Assembly: GCA_013399015.1 (NCBI GenBank)
Contig: VWZX01009068.1
Span: forward strand, 2,288,816-2,352,815
Reading direction: 5' to 3'
Length of the DNA: 64,000 nucleotides
DNA from: Galbula dea
Lineage: Eukaryota; Chordata; Aves; Piciformes; Galbulidae
Part shown: positions 27,187 to 38,860 of the stretch, in pieces
Numbering within the stretch: position 1 is the stretch's first letter
Layout: each line of letters begins with the position of its first letter
Position numbers and translations under genes: made by a program
The notes under the pieces: model-generated
Database searches by the model: none
Told to the model about the DNA's origin: nothing
Seen by the model: the letters and a program-made list of their open reading frames with translations, nothing else

Positions 27187-28918
27187 GGTAACCCTTGGAT
27201 CCACCTGCCACCCAGCTGGATACAGCTACCTGCAAAACCAAAGAGAGCCTGGTGAAATGCTAAGCCATGCCTGTCCAGTAAACTGAGCAAAACAAAGCAC
27301 AAAGCTGCAAGAAACAGAGTGGGCTCATCTGTAACAGACATCGATGGGGTACTTGGCAAACCTACCCAAGGAAACCCGAATCGATTGGCTCAGATTCAGC
27401 TGAAGCTGGGCTAAAACTGCCCACAGGTCTCCAACATGTCCATAGGCTGGAGAGTCCTGCCACTTTGAGATTTCCTCCTTCTCTGTTACGTAGGCCATCA
27501 GGCAAGACCTAGCCTGTTTCAGCAGCACGAAAAAGTAGGGGTGTTTTACAAAAAAACTTTAGAAGAGGGAGAAACTGTATGGTAAATATAAAGGGGATTT
27601 CAGGAATTCGGTTGTCCTGGCCCAAACCTTGCTGAAGTTAAAACCACTCTACCAGTGACTTCAAGGGATGTCAAGACTGACAAAAATTGCAGCCTGGGAG
27701 TCTGGTGGGTGCCAGCCTTACCCCAGTACTCTCATCAGCAACAGGAAGTTCTGTGCAAAACAGAGGAATGCTTGTTTGAGAATTTAAATGATTTACAAAC
27801 TGAAGCCTGAAAAAAAAAAAATCAATGTTTTTCCTCTCTGTATGGTATGGTTTGTAGCTTCTCACAGAAGCTATGACCTGTTTCATGTGCAATGCAAATG
27901 TACCCAGGGGTTCAGGAAGGTTCCCCTCAGGTCTAGTCACTCTGAAAACATTGTAGATCCACAAAACTTTAGGGCACATCTCTAATTTTAGATAGGAAAT
28001 GTGTTTTAAAGGAAGAAAAAAGTGGCAAACCTAGTGACAGCCCTTGCAAAGCATGAATTGACTACAAACGAGGCTAAGTGATGAAGAAAATTTCTGCAAG
28101 GCCTACAGTATTCAGACACATGCTTCCATGGGCAGAAGTGATGATAAAAAGCATAACATTTCAACCAAAACACTTTGCTACACACAAAATAGAAAAAAGG
28201 GGGTTCTCTTGGCCAGAGTGCAGCTTCACTCAGCAGTAACAATGTGTCAAGAAATTATGTACTTCTGAAATGAAAACCAAAGCAGAAGCAATATTTTTTT
28301 TAGGATTTTTTTTTTTTAAGACAACAGATTCCACTGCCTGCTTTCAAATGGAGAAGATGATCTGACGGAAAAGGTTATTCAAATTGTTCTAATGTTGCCT
28401 AACATTACTCTGGCTGCAAATTTCTTGACAGTATTAAACCACTTAGGCAAAACAATTCAGCCCTGAAGGGTAAATCCATGGGAAAGTTATTTAAACTTTC
28501 TCTTCTTTCTCTGAGCTCTTGTGAAATCTGTTAACAAGTGGCTATTTGCCAAATGCTAACCAGTCTGTTTTACAAAGACCAGTTTGTTAATACAACAGGT
28601 TATGCTGTATTTACAGGAAATAAGGCAACGTGCTGCATCAGAAAAAATAAAATTCACAGTGAAAGCAATCAGTTTATTATAAATACTAACAACAGCAGCC
28701 CTGAATAAGTGAAGATTCAGAGTGCTTTCCCAGAGTTAGGAGAAGCTCTAGAACAATTCTTTTTCTCTTACCAGTTTACAGGAGTTTTTAATGGGCCCCG
28801 TTCACACAGACCATGCACAGGACATAAACCAGCACTCAAGTCCCACTTAGAGCCAAGCAGGTTTTAAGTGGCAAATAAATGTCAGGACTCTTGGTCTTGA
28901 ACAGAACCCCCTTTTATA

Positions 28919-30126
28919 TTCATAGAATCACAGAATCATAGAATCATAGAATTATCAGGGTTGGAAGGGACCTCAGAGGTCATCTAGTCCAACACCCCTA
29001 CAGTGAGTAGGCACATCTTCAACTAAATCAGGTTGCTGAGCACCCTGTCCAGCCTCACCTTGAACACCTCCAGGGATGGGGCCTCAACCACCTCCCTGGG
29101 CAACCTGTTCCAGTGTTCCACTACCCTCATGGTAAGGAACTTTTTCCTAATATCTAATCTAAACCTACTCTTCCCTAATTTAAATCCATTACCCCTTGTC
29201 CTATCACTACAGGCCTTTGTAAACAGCCTCTCCCCAGCCTTTCTATATGACCCCTTCAGGTACTGGAAGGTGACTATTAGGTCCCCCCAAAGCCTTGTCT
29301 TCTCGAGGCTGAACAATCCCAGCTCTCTCAGCCTATCCTCATAGGGGAGGTGTTCCAGCCCCCTGATCATTTTTGTAGCCCTCCTTTGGACCCGCTCCAG
29401 CAGGTCCATGTCCTTCCTGTGTTGAGGNNNNNNNNNNNNNNNNNNNNNNNNNNNNNNNNNNNNNNNNNNNNNNNNNNNNNNNNNNNNNNNNNNNNNNNNN
29501 NNNNNNNNNNNNNNNNNNNNNNNNNNNNNNNNNNNNNNNNNNNNNNNNNNNNNNNNNNNNNNNNNNNNNNNNNNNNNNNNNNNNNNNNNNNNNNNNNNNN
29601 NNNNNNNNNNNNNNNNNNNNNNNNNNNNCCATCCAGCCAATTCCTTACCCACTGAACAGCCCACCCATCAAATCCATAGTTCTCTAACTTAGCCACTAAA
29701 ATGTTGTGGGGGGCTGTGTCAAAGGCCTTACAAAAGTCCAGACAGATCACATCCACAGGTCGTCCCTTGTCCACTACGGTAGTCACAGGATCATAGAAAG
29801 CCACAATGTTTGCCAGGCAGGATCTGCCCTTAGTGAAGCTATGCTGGCTGTCTCGGATCACCTCCCTGTCCTCCATGTGCCTTATCAGACCTTCAAGGAG
29901 AATTTGCTCCATGATCTTCCCAGGCACAGAGGTGAGGCTCACAGGTCGGTAGTTACCTGGGTCTTCCCTTCTGCCATTCTTGAAGACAGGAGTAACATGC
30001 CCCTTCTTCCAATCACTAGGGACTTCACCTGACTGCCAGGACTTCTCAAATATTATTGAGAGTGGCTTGGTGACTACATCAGCCAATTCTCTCAGGAGTC
30101 TGGGATGCATCTCATCAGGGCCCATG
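28919..30126 (-). mobile_element. CR1 retrotransposon, 5'-truncated, with ORF2 reverse transcriptase
   Basis: On the minus strand the element encodes the reverse transcriptase of CR1 ORF2. Recognisable parts are DEMHPRLLRELADVV, WKKGHVTPVFKNG, NYRPVSLTSVPGKIMEQI, the palm motif CLDFCKAFDTAPHNIL, then after an N gap RRATKMIRGLEHLPYEDRL and EHWNRLPREVVEAPSLEVF. The 3' end (low coordinates) has the CR1 tail and about four ATTCTATG-type octamers at 28,919-28,951. It is truncated at the 5' side near GPDEMHP. The catalytic YADD/FADD region falls in the gap, so activity cannot be judged. It lies in CCNI intron 1, in the same orientation as the gene. Confidence 0.95.
29428..29628. other. Assembly gap (201 N)
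   Basis: A run of N inside the CR1 copy. The reading frames on its two sides do not match through 201 bases, and the missing reverse transcriptase segment in a normal CR1 would be several hundred bases, so the gap length is probably not real. Confidence 0.95.
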
Positions 30127-33100
30127 GACTTATTTACTTATTTATTTATGACTTATTTATTCAATTTCTATAAAATAAACACTTCTCCATGAACAAAGGA
30201 ACTGGCATGGCATACCCCTATACAAGGTTTCTAGCCATCACTGTAATGACTGAAGGTGATTGGGGCTATATAAAAATTTTCTGACTGAAGGGAACGCCTT
30301 GGATCCCTGAACACGCTCAAAGTGTAACTCAAAATCACATCAGCTCCCACATGGCTAATGGGAGTCTCACTGTGGGCTGAAAATCTCTATTAAAATTCCT
30401 CACTTGATGTTCAGTGGCTTGAACCACAGCTTGTTTATGTGCATTTACTTATTTCTGCGTTTTTTTGTTTAAATCTCGTAGTGATCCAGATGATACTCAT
30501 ACCACGGTAAATGGGGCTTCCAAGGGGAAACAGGGATGCACATTCATATTCTCCCTCTCCACCTCATTCCTTCGTGGGCTTCATTAGCATCTCATTACCC
30601 TCCATCATATACAACAGGTTTCCTTGTGGGCTAGTTCCCAAAGGCTGGATCACCCACCTTTTCCAGAGCCACTAGTGCTTCCAAAGGAGACGGGAAATGA
30701 GGACTGCAGTGTCAGGGGGTGCACCCCCACACTGATGAAGAAAATAGTTCAAATTGTGCAGGTGTAATAGTTTGACCCTTCTGGCATGTGAGGGGAGTAT
30801 CCAGCAGACTTGGGAGGATCTCGAGTGTAGACTTCCCACTTTGAAACTCAAGAGCCCCAGAAATGGGATCTGTGCAGTGCAAAAGATCATTTTGATTTAT
30901 TTATTATTTAGCTGAGCTGAGGTAACTGGATAACAACTGGGTAACATCAAAGAAAGGATCAGCTACAGTCTTTCAGACCACACCAGGAGAAGATGATGAT
31001 GAAAGGTGTGTTCAGGATTGCACAAGGTGAAATACATGGATGAACAAAACCAGCGAGGTTAGGACCAGACCCAAAGCTCAGCCAAGGCAGGGGACCAGTG
31101 CTGAGCACTGAGAGCCAAGAGACAGTGAGCTCCTCACTGCACACGTCAGAAAAAAAAGCAGTAGCTACATGTAGCCCAACTACATCTCCTAATATAAAAT
31201 ATTGATGATGCTTTGTTGGTTTTGCAGGAAAGAAAGAGTAATTAGCCACCCCTCAAATCACTGGAGAAAACACATGAAAAATTTTAGGCCAGAGTCAGCA
31301 TCCTCAGGCACTTTTTTTTTTTGCTGTTATGACTGACACAACATTCCCACTATATTTACAAAACAAATGGGTTTCATTGGCCCCTGGGCCCAGAAAGATC
31401 TTTTAGTTACCCTGATCTCTTTTTAGGTTGTCCCTGTACTACCTCAGTAAGTCAGCGGCCTAAGAAGAGAGCTCCAGGGTGTCCCTGGAGCACTCTGAAA
31501 TACCAATGGCCCTGGCAAGGGACATTTTTAGTGAGCAGTGATGGCAACTCTTCCTGAGTTGCCAAGGGGAAAACAGAGGGGAAAATAACCTTTCCTTTCT
31601 GAATCAGGGAGGTAATTCAATAAGGGTTGAGGCACAATAACCTTTACAAGTCAAAAAAGGAGAGTCATGATGTGCTTCAGTTTCCCTTGGAGCAACAGTG
31701 GTGCACAGGCTTTCCCAGCACCAAGAGCACGCCAGGCAACTTGCCAAGCACCCTGCGGGCTGAAACAAGTTTGCATCTAAGTTTACATAGCTCTTAATCA
31801 GATAAATGCACACCATGTTAAAAAAAAATGCCAGCATGCCCTCCATGTACACAGTGCTGCACAAAACCCAAGGGAGCCACTGCAGAGAGAGGACAAGAAG
31901 CAGGGCAGCTAGCATAGCTTCCCAAAATCCAGTACATGGAAGTCAGGCGAAGACTGTGGAGAGACTGGACTCTCTTCTCTCTGCTCAAATGAAGGTGATA
32001 AAACCTAAGCATCTAAGAAAACCAATGTCAAGGCTCCTATCAGCAGTAAAGATACTTATCAATGCAGCAGGTATCTCTGCAGTAACCAGCAGTACCAACA
32101 GGAGGGCTGACAGCAAAGATTTGCTCCCGCTTTTCTGCAACTGAGCCCACATGACCTATGGCTGGAGGAACTGCCAGAACAGTGACAGTCCCTATTAACC
32201 CACCGTAGCCTTCTGTTTTCTGAAACTTTCTTAAAGCACAGTTGGAAAGTTAGTAAAGGAGAAATGAGCCAAGAAACACACTGGGCTTTGTTTTGACGTC
32301 TGCTGTGAGCATAGTCACAAGCTGCAGGTTAAATCTTGCTCTGAAATTAGAGAGTCAAATCTTTGGTGTGAAGTTTTCACTTTTGAGAGGCATTAAAAAA
32401 ATCACCTGCTTATGCATTAAAAATACCCCAACATGGTCCATAAAATGTAACTCATCTCATAATGATCCCTCTTTTTGACCCAAGTTTATATCTAATTTTA
32501 CTTATACAGGTACTTTCAGTTCCCCTAGAGAAGTTTTATGTTGCTAAGTGCTGCAGGCTATAATTTTCAAACACAGTTTTGTGTTTGCAGTAACAGGGGC
32601 AGCAGCTACCTAGTTAGGAACACTTTTTGGTTTGTAGAGGTGCAAAAATAATTGATTTTTACAATTATTTTCAGGCTTTGTAATCACTCACACTGACAAT
32701 AAAAACTGTCTCCTGCAGCCAAAAGGTGCAGTTACAGGATTGCATTGTCCACTGGCAGAACAAGCTCCTAATGCAATTCCCAATTTTCCCTTGCCTCTAG
32801 TTGCAATTCAGCTGCACCAATACAACTGTACCGTGAACAGGATCACTGAAATCATTCAGGGCAATAATACAAAACTCTTTTGTTTTGGTTGTGGGGTTTT
32901 GGGGATTTTTTTTTTATGAGGGTTGGAGGTTTGTTTTGGGGAGAGGTTTGTGGTTGTGGGTTTGGTTTTGGTTTGGTTCTTTTTTTAGTTTTTTTATTAA
33001 ATAATTTTCATAAATAAAGAACAAGATCTCTAGGACTACAGACAGCCTAAAACCTGTTATCTTTGTGCATAAATCCAAGTGGGTATTCTGGACAAGAGGG

Positions 33101-36100
33101 GTAATTCCAACAGAGCTTAATCACCACATGCATTTCTGCAGACCTTGTAAACATATTCAGTGCCCAGCAGCCAGATCTGCTTCAGCTTTAGCGAGCAATA
33201 ACACAATCTTACAGATGACCTGAAAATAGACTTTTCTAGGTGGGGAAGGAAGGCAAAGCAGAAGGAAGAGAGGAAGGTGACTGAATTCCTCAGAGCGGCA
33301 GCCAGCCATCTGTGATTTCAAATGATCAGAATACAGTTTGCTCTGCTAGAAGAAATCATCTCACTGCAAGTTGTGATGAGATAAAGCTGTGGGCGGGGGG
33401 ATGGCATGGATGTTAATTTTAGTATCTGAGGCTTTCTTTTAGCTTAACTCTTTCCTCACTCCATGTCAATAAAGCAGGCTGAAAATTTATTGCAGACAAA
33501 GGTAAATGCCTACAATGTTGCTCTCACCTGAGAAGAAAAAAGCAGCAGGAATAGACTCCTTTGACAATTTTACATTATTTTGTGCCACATAACTGTTCTG
33601 AGAGGACAATGTTTTTGTGGTTAGAGCATAAAACCCATGAATGCCTCAGTACTGGCAATCAATACCTAGCTTTCTGTCCCTTCAACTTGCCAAAGCACAA
33701 CCACATGTGACAGTGACAAGCAGAGGGCTGGCATGGTTAAAACCACCGCCTTGAGTTGTAGAAAATCAATCATGTTGCAGCCTGGTTAGTGGAAATAGCC
33801 TGACTGAGCTGTGAGACAATATATGATCTTTTTCAAGTTGAATGACTGGGAAAATGTCTTTGGGAGTACAGTTTCAAATCTCAACAAATTTCAACATCTA
33901 AATAAGCAAGTGTATTTGAAGCAATGACCTGACTTGGATGGAATGAATGCTAATACAATTAAGTAAGAATGTGCTGCTCCCTAAGAAATGCCTTAGTACC
34001 AAACATAAGTACACCACAGGTATGAATATGATATTGCACCTTTAACAAGCAGTACATTTGGCAGCCAACAGACCTAAATTCAGAAAGGGGCAATTTTTTA
34101 TTCAGGCTAGGAAATGAAGAGGGCCCTTGCCGTTTGCCTGTATGACTCACCCAGAACTAACTCCCACAACCTGCTACAAAGGCAAGTCTGTGAGATGGTT
34201 TGGCAGCATCATTCAGGCCAGTTCATGTACATCACACATTTGCCACCTCTTTTCCTCCAACCAGCTTTTTTCCTGGGAGTACATATAAAGTTGACCTCAT
34301 TTTAGTGACGGTTTTCCAAACCAAAATATTTTTCCACACATTTTAAAGAAACCTGCCAGTTAAAAACATGGGTCTGCGACTGCAAAAAGAGAATGCAGAG
34401 CAACGTTTTGATGGGTGGGAAGGGAGGTGTTTTTAAGTCCCATCTGAAACAGAGAAACCCCAGGGCCTATTTAGCAACTACAACTCTGGAGAGGGCTGCA
34501 TCATGACCAGCAGCAGTGCATTCTTACCACCATCTTCTGTGTCTGTTTCATTCAAAAAGGAAAGCTCAGATGGAATTTGGTATGGCACCATAAACACTTT
34601 GAGATTCATAGAGCAATGTGGTAGAAAACATAAACATCTTCAGTTCTTCATGGAACTAGCAAAAAAATCATCAAAACGGGGAATAATTCAGAAAAAAAAG
34701 AAAAAAAAGAAAGAATAAAGAACAACAAAAAGCCTGGATGAGGGCATATTTAAATAGGAGGGAGGATGCTACAGAAAACCACTGTCTGATGGCTGTCACT
34801 TGGGGCTTCTGCAGGTACAAGCCTGAGCTGTTCTTTTCTACAGCAGCCACCTCTATGTAAAATCTGTGCCTGCTGTTCAGCCTTTTCCCTCCTATACCCA
34901 GGGACTGTAAACCAGACTAAGAAATTCTGCTGTGCTTCATTCCCCAAGCCTCATGATTACCACCAGGGCTTTGCTATTTAAGTGAAGCTTAAAGGTATTT
35001 TCCAAAGCAGGGACTTGTGAAAAACAAGGTAGAAGATAAACTCTTGCCTGAACGTTCTACACAGTTATCACCATTCTTCCCTCCTGATGAGAGGGGCATG
35101 CTTCCAGAGCCATGCCTGCCCTGTTCTCTTCTCTAAGGGCTCCTTTTGTCTTGGCAACTGCCAAGATGAGTCCATCCAAGCAACATTTGCCCAGAAAGAC
35201 CTTTGGTCAGTGACAGCTTAAATTTTTGGTGTTACAGCTTGCAAGTGATGCAAATAAGCTGTTTCAATCACAGCTCTTGAGGCAATGTGTGGCAACATAC
35301 CAAGTAAAACATGGATAAAAGGTAGGCTCAGAATCTAGCCCTAGGAGACCAGCTCCAGCTGCATAATGTATGTGTTTGATGCAAAGATGAGATGAAACTC
35401 TATATACTTTAATGAGTTCTGTGTTCAGATTTTGGTTTATTTGAACCTAAAAATCAAAGGAAAAGTTATTAAATGATGGAGGTCGTTGGCTTGCATGGAT
35501 TAAATTAAGCGAAACCAAAACCCTTGCAAACGAAAACCCCTCTATGCCATGTTATGAACACTTGCAAAAGAAATGCTAATATTTTATACCCTTTCAATAC
35601 TGTGGGCACATCATCTGGCTGTTGATATGCCTGCCTTGTGAACTCAAAACATTTATTAAAATCAGCCAAGGGACTTGGGGGTAACATTTAGGTAGGAATG
35701 GATCAGCATGCAGATCTCAATGCTTAGAAACAGCCTTGCTGCCAGGTCAGGAATGTGATCCTTCACTGTGTGCACTGAGCTGTCACACTGAGGGCAGACA
35801 GCCCTGACAGGGGATGATTTGTGGTCATATGCTAAAAAGATGGTGCCACCTCCTTTTTCAGAACTGAAGCATAAGACAGGTATAAAGCCACTACAAATGA
35901 GAGTTTGCTGAAATTATGTCATTATTTTTAAGCTTTTTGCAACCTAAATGATAGGTAAATCCAAGAAAGCAATCCAAATTGTCTGTATACCATCAGCAAA
36001 GGAACAAGCACAGCTCCCAGAGGCAACCAATTAAGGTTTGCACAGCAGTCTCTGGGTTCTGCTTTGGGACCTTCTCGATCTTTTGGGGACAAGATCAAAG

Positions 36101-36150
36101 ATCATTAGGCAAACTCATCGGAGAAGCTTGAGGGTGCTACTGTTGCTACA
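30127..36150. other. CCNI: CCNI intron 1, unique sequence
   Basis: No gene or clear transposon was recognised. A G/T-rich low-complexity block lies at about 32,880-32,990 and an A-rich run at about 34,690-34,722. The TTTA-rich patch at 30,128-30,160 borders the truncated CR1. Confidence 0.7.
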
Positions 36151-36239
36151 TAAAGGACAAGCTAAGGGAAGCCACTAGGCTGCAGGCCTGAGGAAGCTGC
36201 AGCTGCTAATAAGCATGATCAGCTGTCCCCTATTCAGGA

Positions 36240-38860
36240 GGGCCAAGCATCCTATTAGCTAGTCATTGGGTGAGGTCTATATAAGAGCCAAGCCCAAAGC
36301 ACCAGTATCAAATGTAGATGTCTAGGTAAGAAGCTGCTATGAAACTGGGACTCAGACAGATTTGTTCTGGTATATGCAGTTTCAGATATGGTGGTGGTGC
36401 ACCATGGGGCGGTTCCCCCAAGCAAATTTTTAGAGAAGTTGCACCTGCTAGGATAAAGGTTTTGATACAGACAGTTTTGGATGACAGGCATAGCCCTCCA
36501 AGCCCCAGGCAGCAGGCCCTCTCTCTGAGGCTGGGAGAACTAGCTCCTTGTCCTGCAGGAGATTATGTTGTCTTGGATGAACTGTGGTGCCAAGTGGAGG
36601 AGTCACAATCAGAGAAGTTTCATAGGAAACAGACAGGGTCTTCTTTGGGACTCAGCTTTAAGAGCCTCAAGCCTGATATGCAATAATGAAGCTGGCAGTG
36701 TCCACCTCCAACATCAAGGTAAGTGAAACGTTGGGGGTAGGATGGAAGTGGGTGACTTCTGCCACTAAAAGGAAAGTTCCTTCCCCACCTAAGGGCTTAC
36801 AACTACAAAATAGGTTTGACTCACTTGTTAACGAGGGGCCAAATGTGCCTTTAAGCAAAAGATATGGGCCACCTGACCCTAAACCATGCAAAGACCTCTA
36901 GGACAGAGGCATCCACCTGCTTACCTGACCTATCATCTAGAGAGGTTTGTTGCCTGCTGGGGCCTGGGCTTGTCCAACCTTCTGACAGCCACTCCTGCTG
37001 TTCTCCTATGATGCCATCAGGGCCAACCTACGGAGACTTGCAGACAGCAGTCAAAGGCTTGGGAGCCGTAGTGATGTTCTCAGTGCAGGCCAATAGTTGC
37101 TGGCAGAAGCGATGTTGGTGATAGGGTTTAGGGTTCTATAACCTCAAAATCCTGCCTGTGGAGCAGCATCTGCTTGGAAGGGACGGGATCTGCTTCACCA
37201 AGCTGGGCAGTAGAATGGCTGACCTTATTTCCCCTGACCGCCCTCCCCCCCCCACTTTCTGGGCAATAAGTATGTTGGGGTGCTTCTCTGAAGTGTATGT
37301 ATGCTTATGGACACAGTGTGGGGAATAAACATGGTGAGACCTGTGTGCAGCCAAAAGGCTACAGTCTTATTGGGATCACAGATGTGGTGGGATGGTTCCC
37401 ATGACTTGCAGTGCTTGGGAGTGTTGCAGTGGGGGGATACAGACTCTATAGGAAAGACATGCTGTAAAGAGGAGGGTGGCGGATTTTCCCTTGATGCGAG
37501 AGAACAGCTGGAATGTGGAGATTAGCCTGTGGATGGCTAAGGAGCCAACTGAGAGATTATGGGTGAGGATCAAAGATGAAACAGAAAAGGGTGATGTTAT
37601 GGGTGGAAAAACAAGTGGATAAGGCCTTCTACAGACAGCTGGAAGCAGTCTCCTATTTGCAGATCTCATGGGGGACTCCAATTACCCTGACATATACAGG
37701 AGGGAGAACACAGCAGACTAGGTGGTTTCTGGAGTGCATTGATGACACCTTCCTGACCCAAGGTATAGAGAAGCTTGAGGTGTTCAGCTGGACCTCATGC
37801 TCCTTTACAAGGAAGGGCTTGTTTGTGACGTGAAGGTCAAAGGCTGCCTTGGCTGCAGTTGACCATACGATAGTGGAGTTCAGGATCTGGAGGGGAAGAG
37901 GGAAGGTAAGATGCAAGCTCACAATCCTGGACCTTTAGGTAAGCAGGCTTTGGAGTCTTTAAGATCTACTTGAAAGTGTCCCACAGGGCAAGGCCCTGAA
38001 GAAGAGCTCACAAATGCTGGTTACTACCCAAGGATCACCTCCTTAAAACTCAAACAGTTCCATCCCAACTAATACCAACTTAGACAAAAATGCCAGGAGG
38101 CTTGTGTGAACAAATAAGGAGCTCTTGGCAAAGTTCAAACACAAAATATCGCAGAGGGTGGAAGCAAGGATGAGTAATAACCTGGGAGGAATACAGAAAC
38201 ACTGAGCAGCTGGGATGAGGTTAAGAAAGCCAAAGTCCACCTGGAATTGTTACCTATTAAAAGTAGGGGCTGGATGAGCAGGTCTATTGAGAACCAGCTG
38301 AATGACTGTCCAGAGGCCGCTGATCAGTGGCACCAGGTCTAGTTGGAGGTGCTGACTAGTGATGTGCTCTAGGGATCAATATCAGGCCCAGTCCTGTTTA
38401 ACATCTTCATTATCTGGATGATGTGCCAGAGAGTACTTTCAGCAAATTTGTAGGGGGGGTACCAAATGTGGAGTGGCTGATATACCAGAGGGTGAAATGG
38501 GCTGACAGGAACTTCATGAAGGGATCTTTATATATGTAACAACCTGAAGAAAGAGTGCAAAGAAGATGGATCCAGGCTCTTTTCAGTGGTGGCTGGTGCT
38601 GGGATCAGAGGCAAGGGGCACAAACTAAAACACAGGAGGTCCTTTCTAAACATCAGGAACAATTTATTGCTCGTGAGGGTGACAGAACATTGGCAGAGGT
38701 TGTCCAGAGACATTGTGAAGTCTCCATCTTAAGAGATACTGAAAAGGCATCCGGACATGGTACAGGATGCAACTGGTTTTAGGTTGCCCTGGTTGATCAG
38801 GGGGCTTGGACAAGACCTTCAGAGGTCCCTTCCAGCCTCAACCACCCTACGATCTTGGGC
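36240..38860 (+). mobile_element. Old CR1 element, nearly full structure, decayed and internally deleted
   Basis: Domain remnants occur in CR1 order on the plus strand, spread over three frames with stops. First is ORF1, including KVPSPPKGLQLQNRF (about 36,770) and the esterase-like part REVCCLLGPG and KGLGAVVMFSVQ (36,940-37,090). Next is ORF2 endonuclease: WWDGSHD (37,388), RWFLECIDDTFLTQ (37,720), DHTIVEFRI (37,860). Then come a reverse transcriptase remnant GSISGPVLFNIF (38,375), the ORF2 C-terminus KHRRSFLNIRNNLL and EHWQRL (38,630-38,700), and a CR1 3' tail to about 38,860. The core of the reverse transcriptase is deleted. A TATATAAG at 36,278 may be in the 5' region. The 5' limit is uncertain. 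It lies in CCNI intron 1, antisense. Confidence 0.85.

Noticed and set aside
27184..27204. Upstream in-frame start for cyclin I (GTG, six codons earlier)
   Set aside because: It is not an ATG. The ATG at 27,186 has a good context and matches the family N-terminus.
37120..37135. GGGTTTAGGGTT telomere-like motif
   Set aside because: A single imperfect stretch within the decayed CR1 copy.
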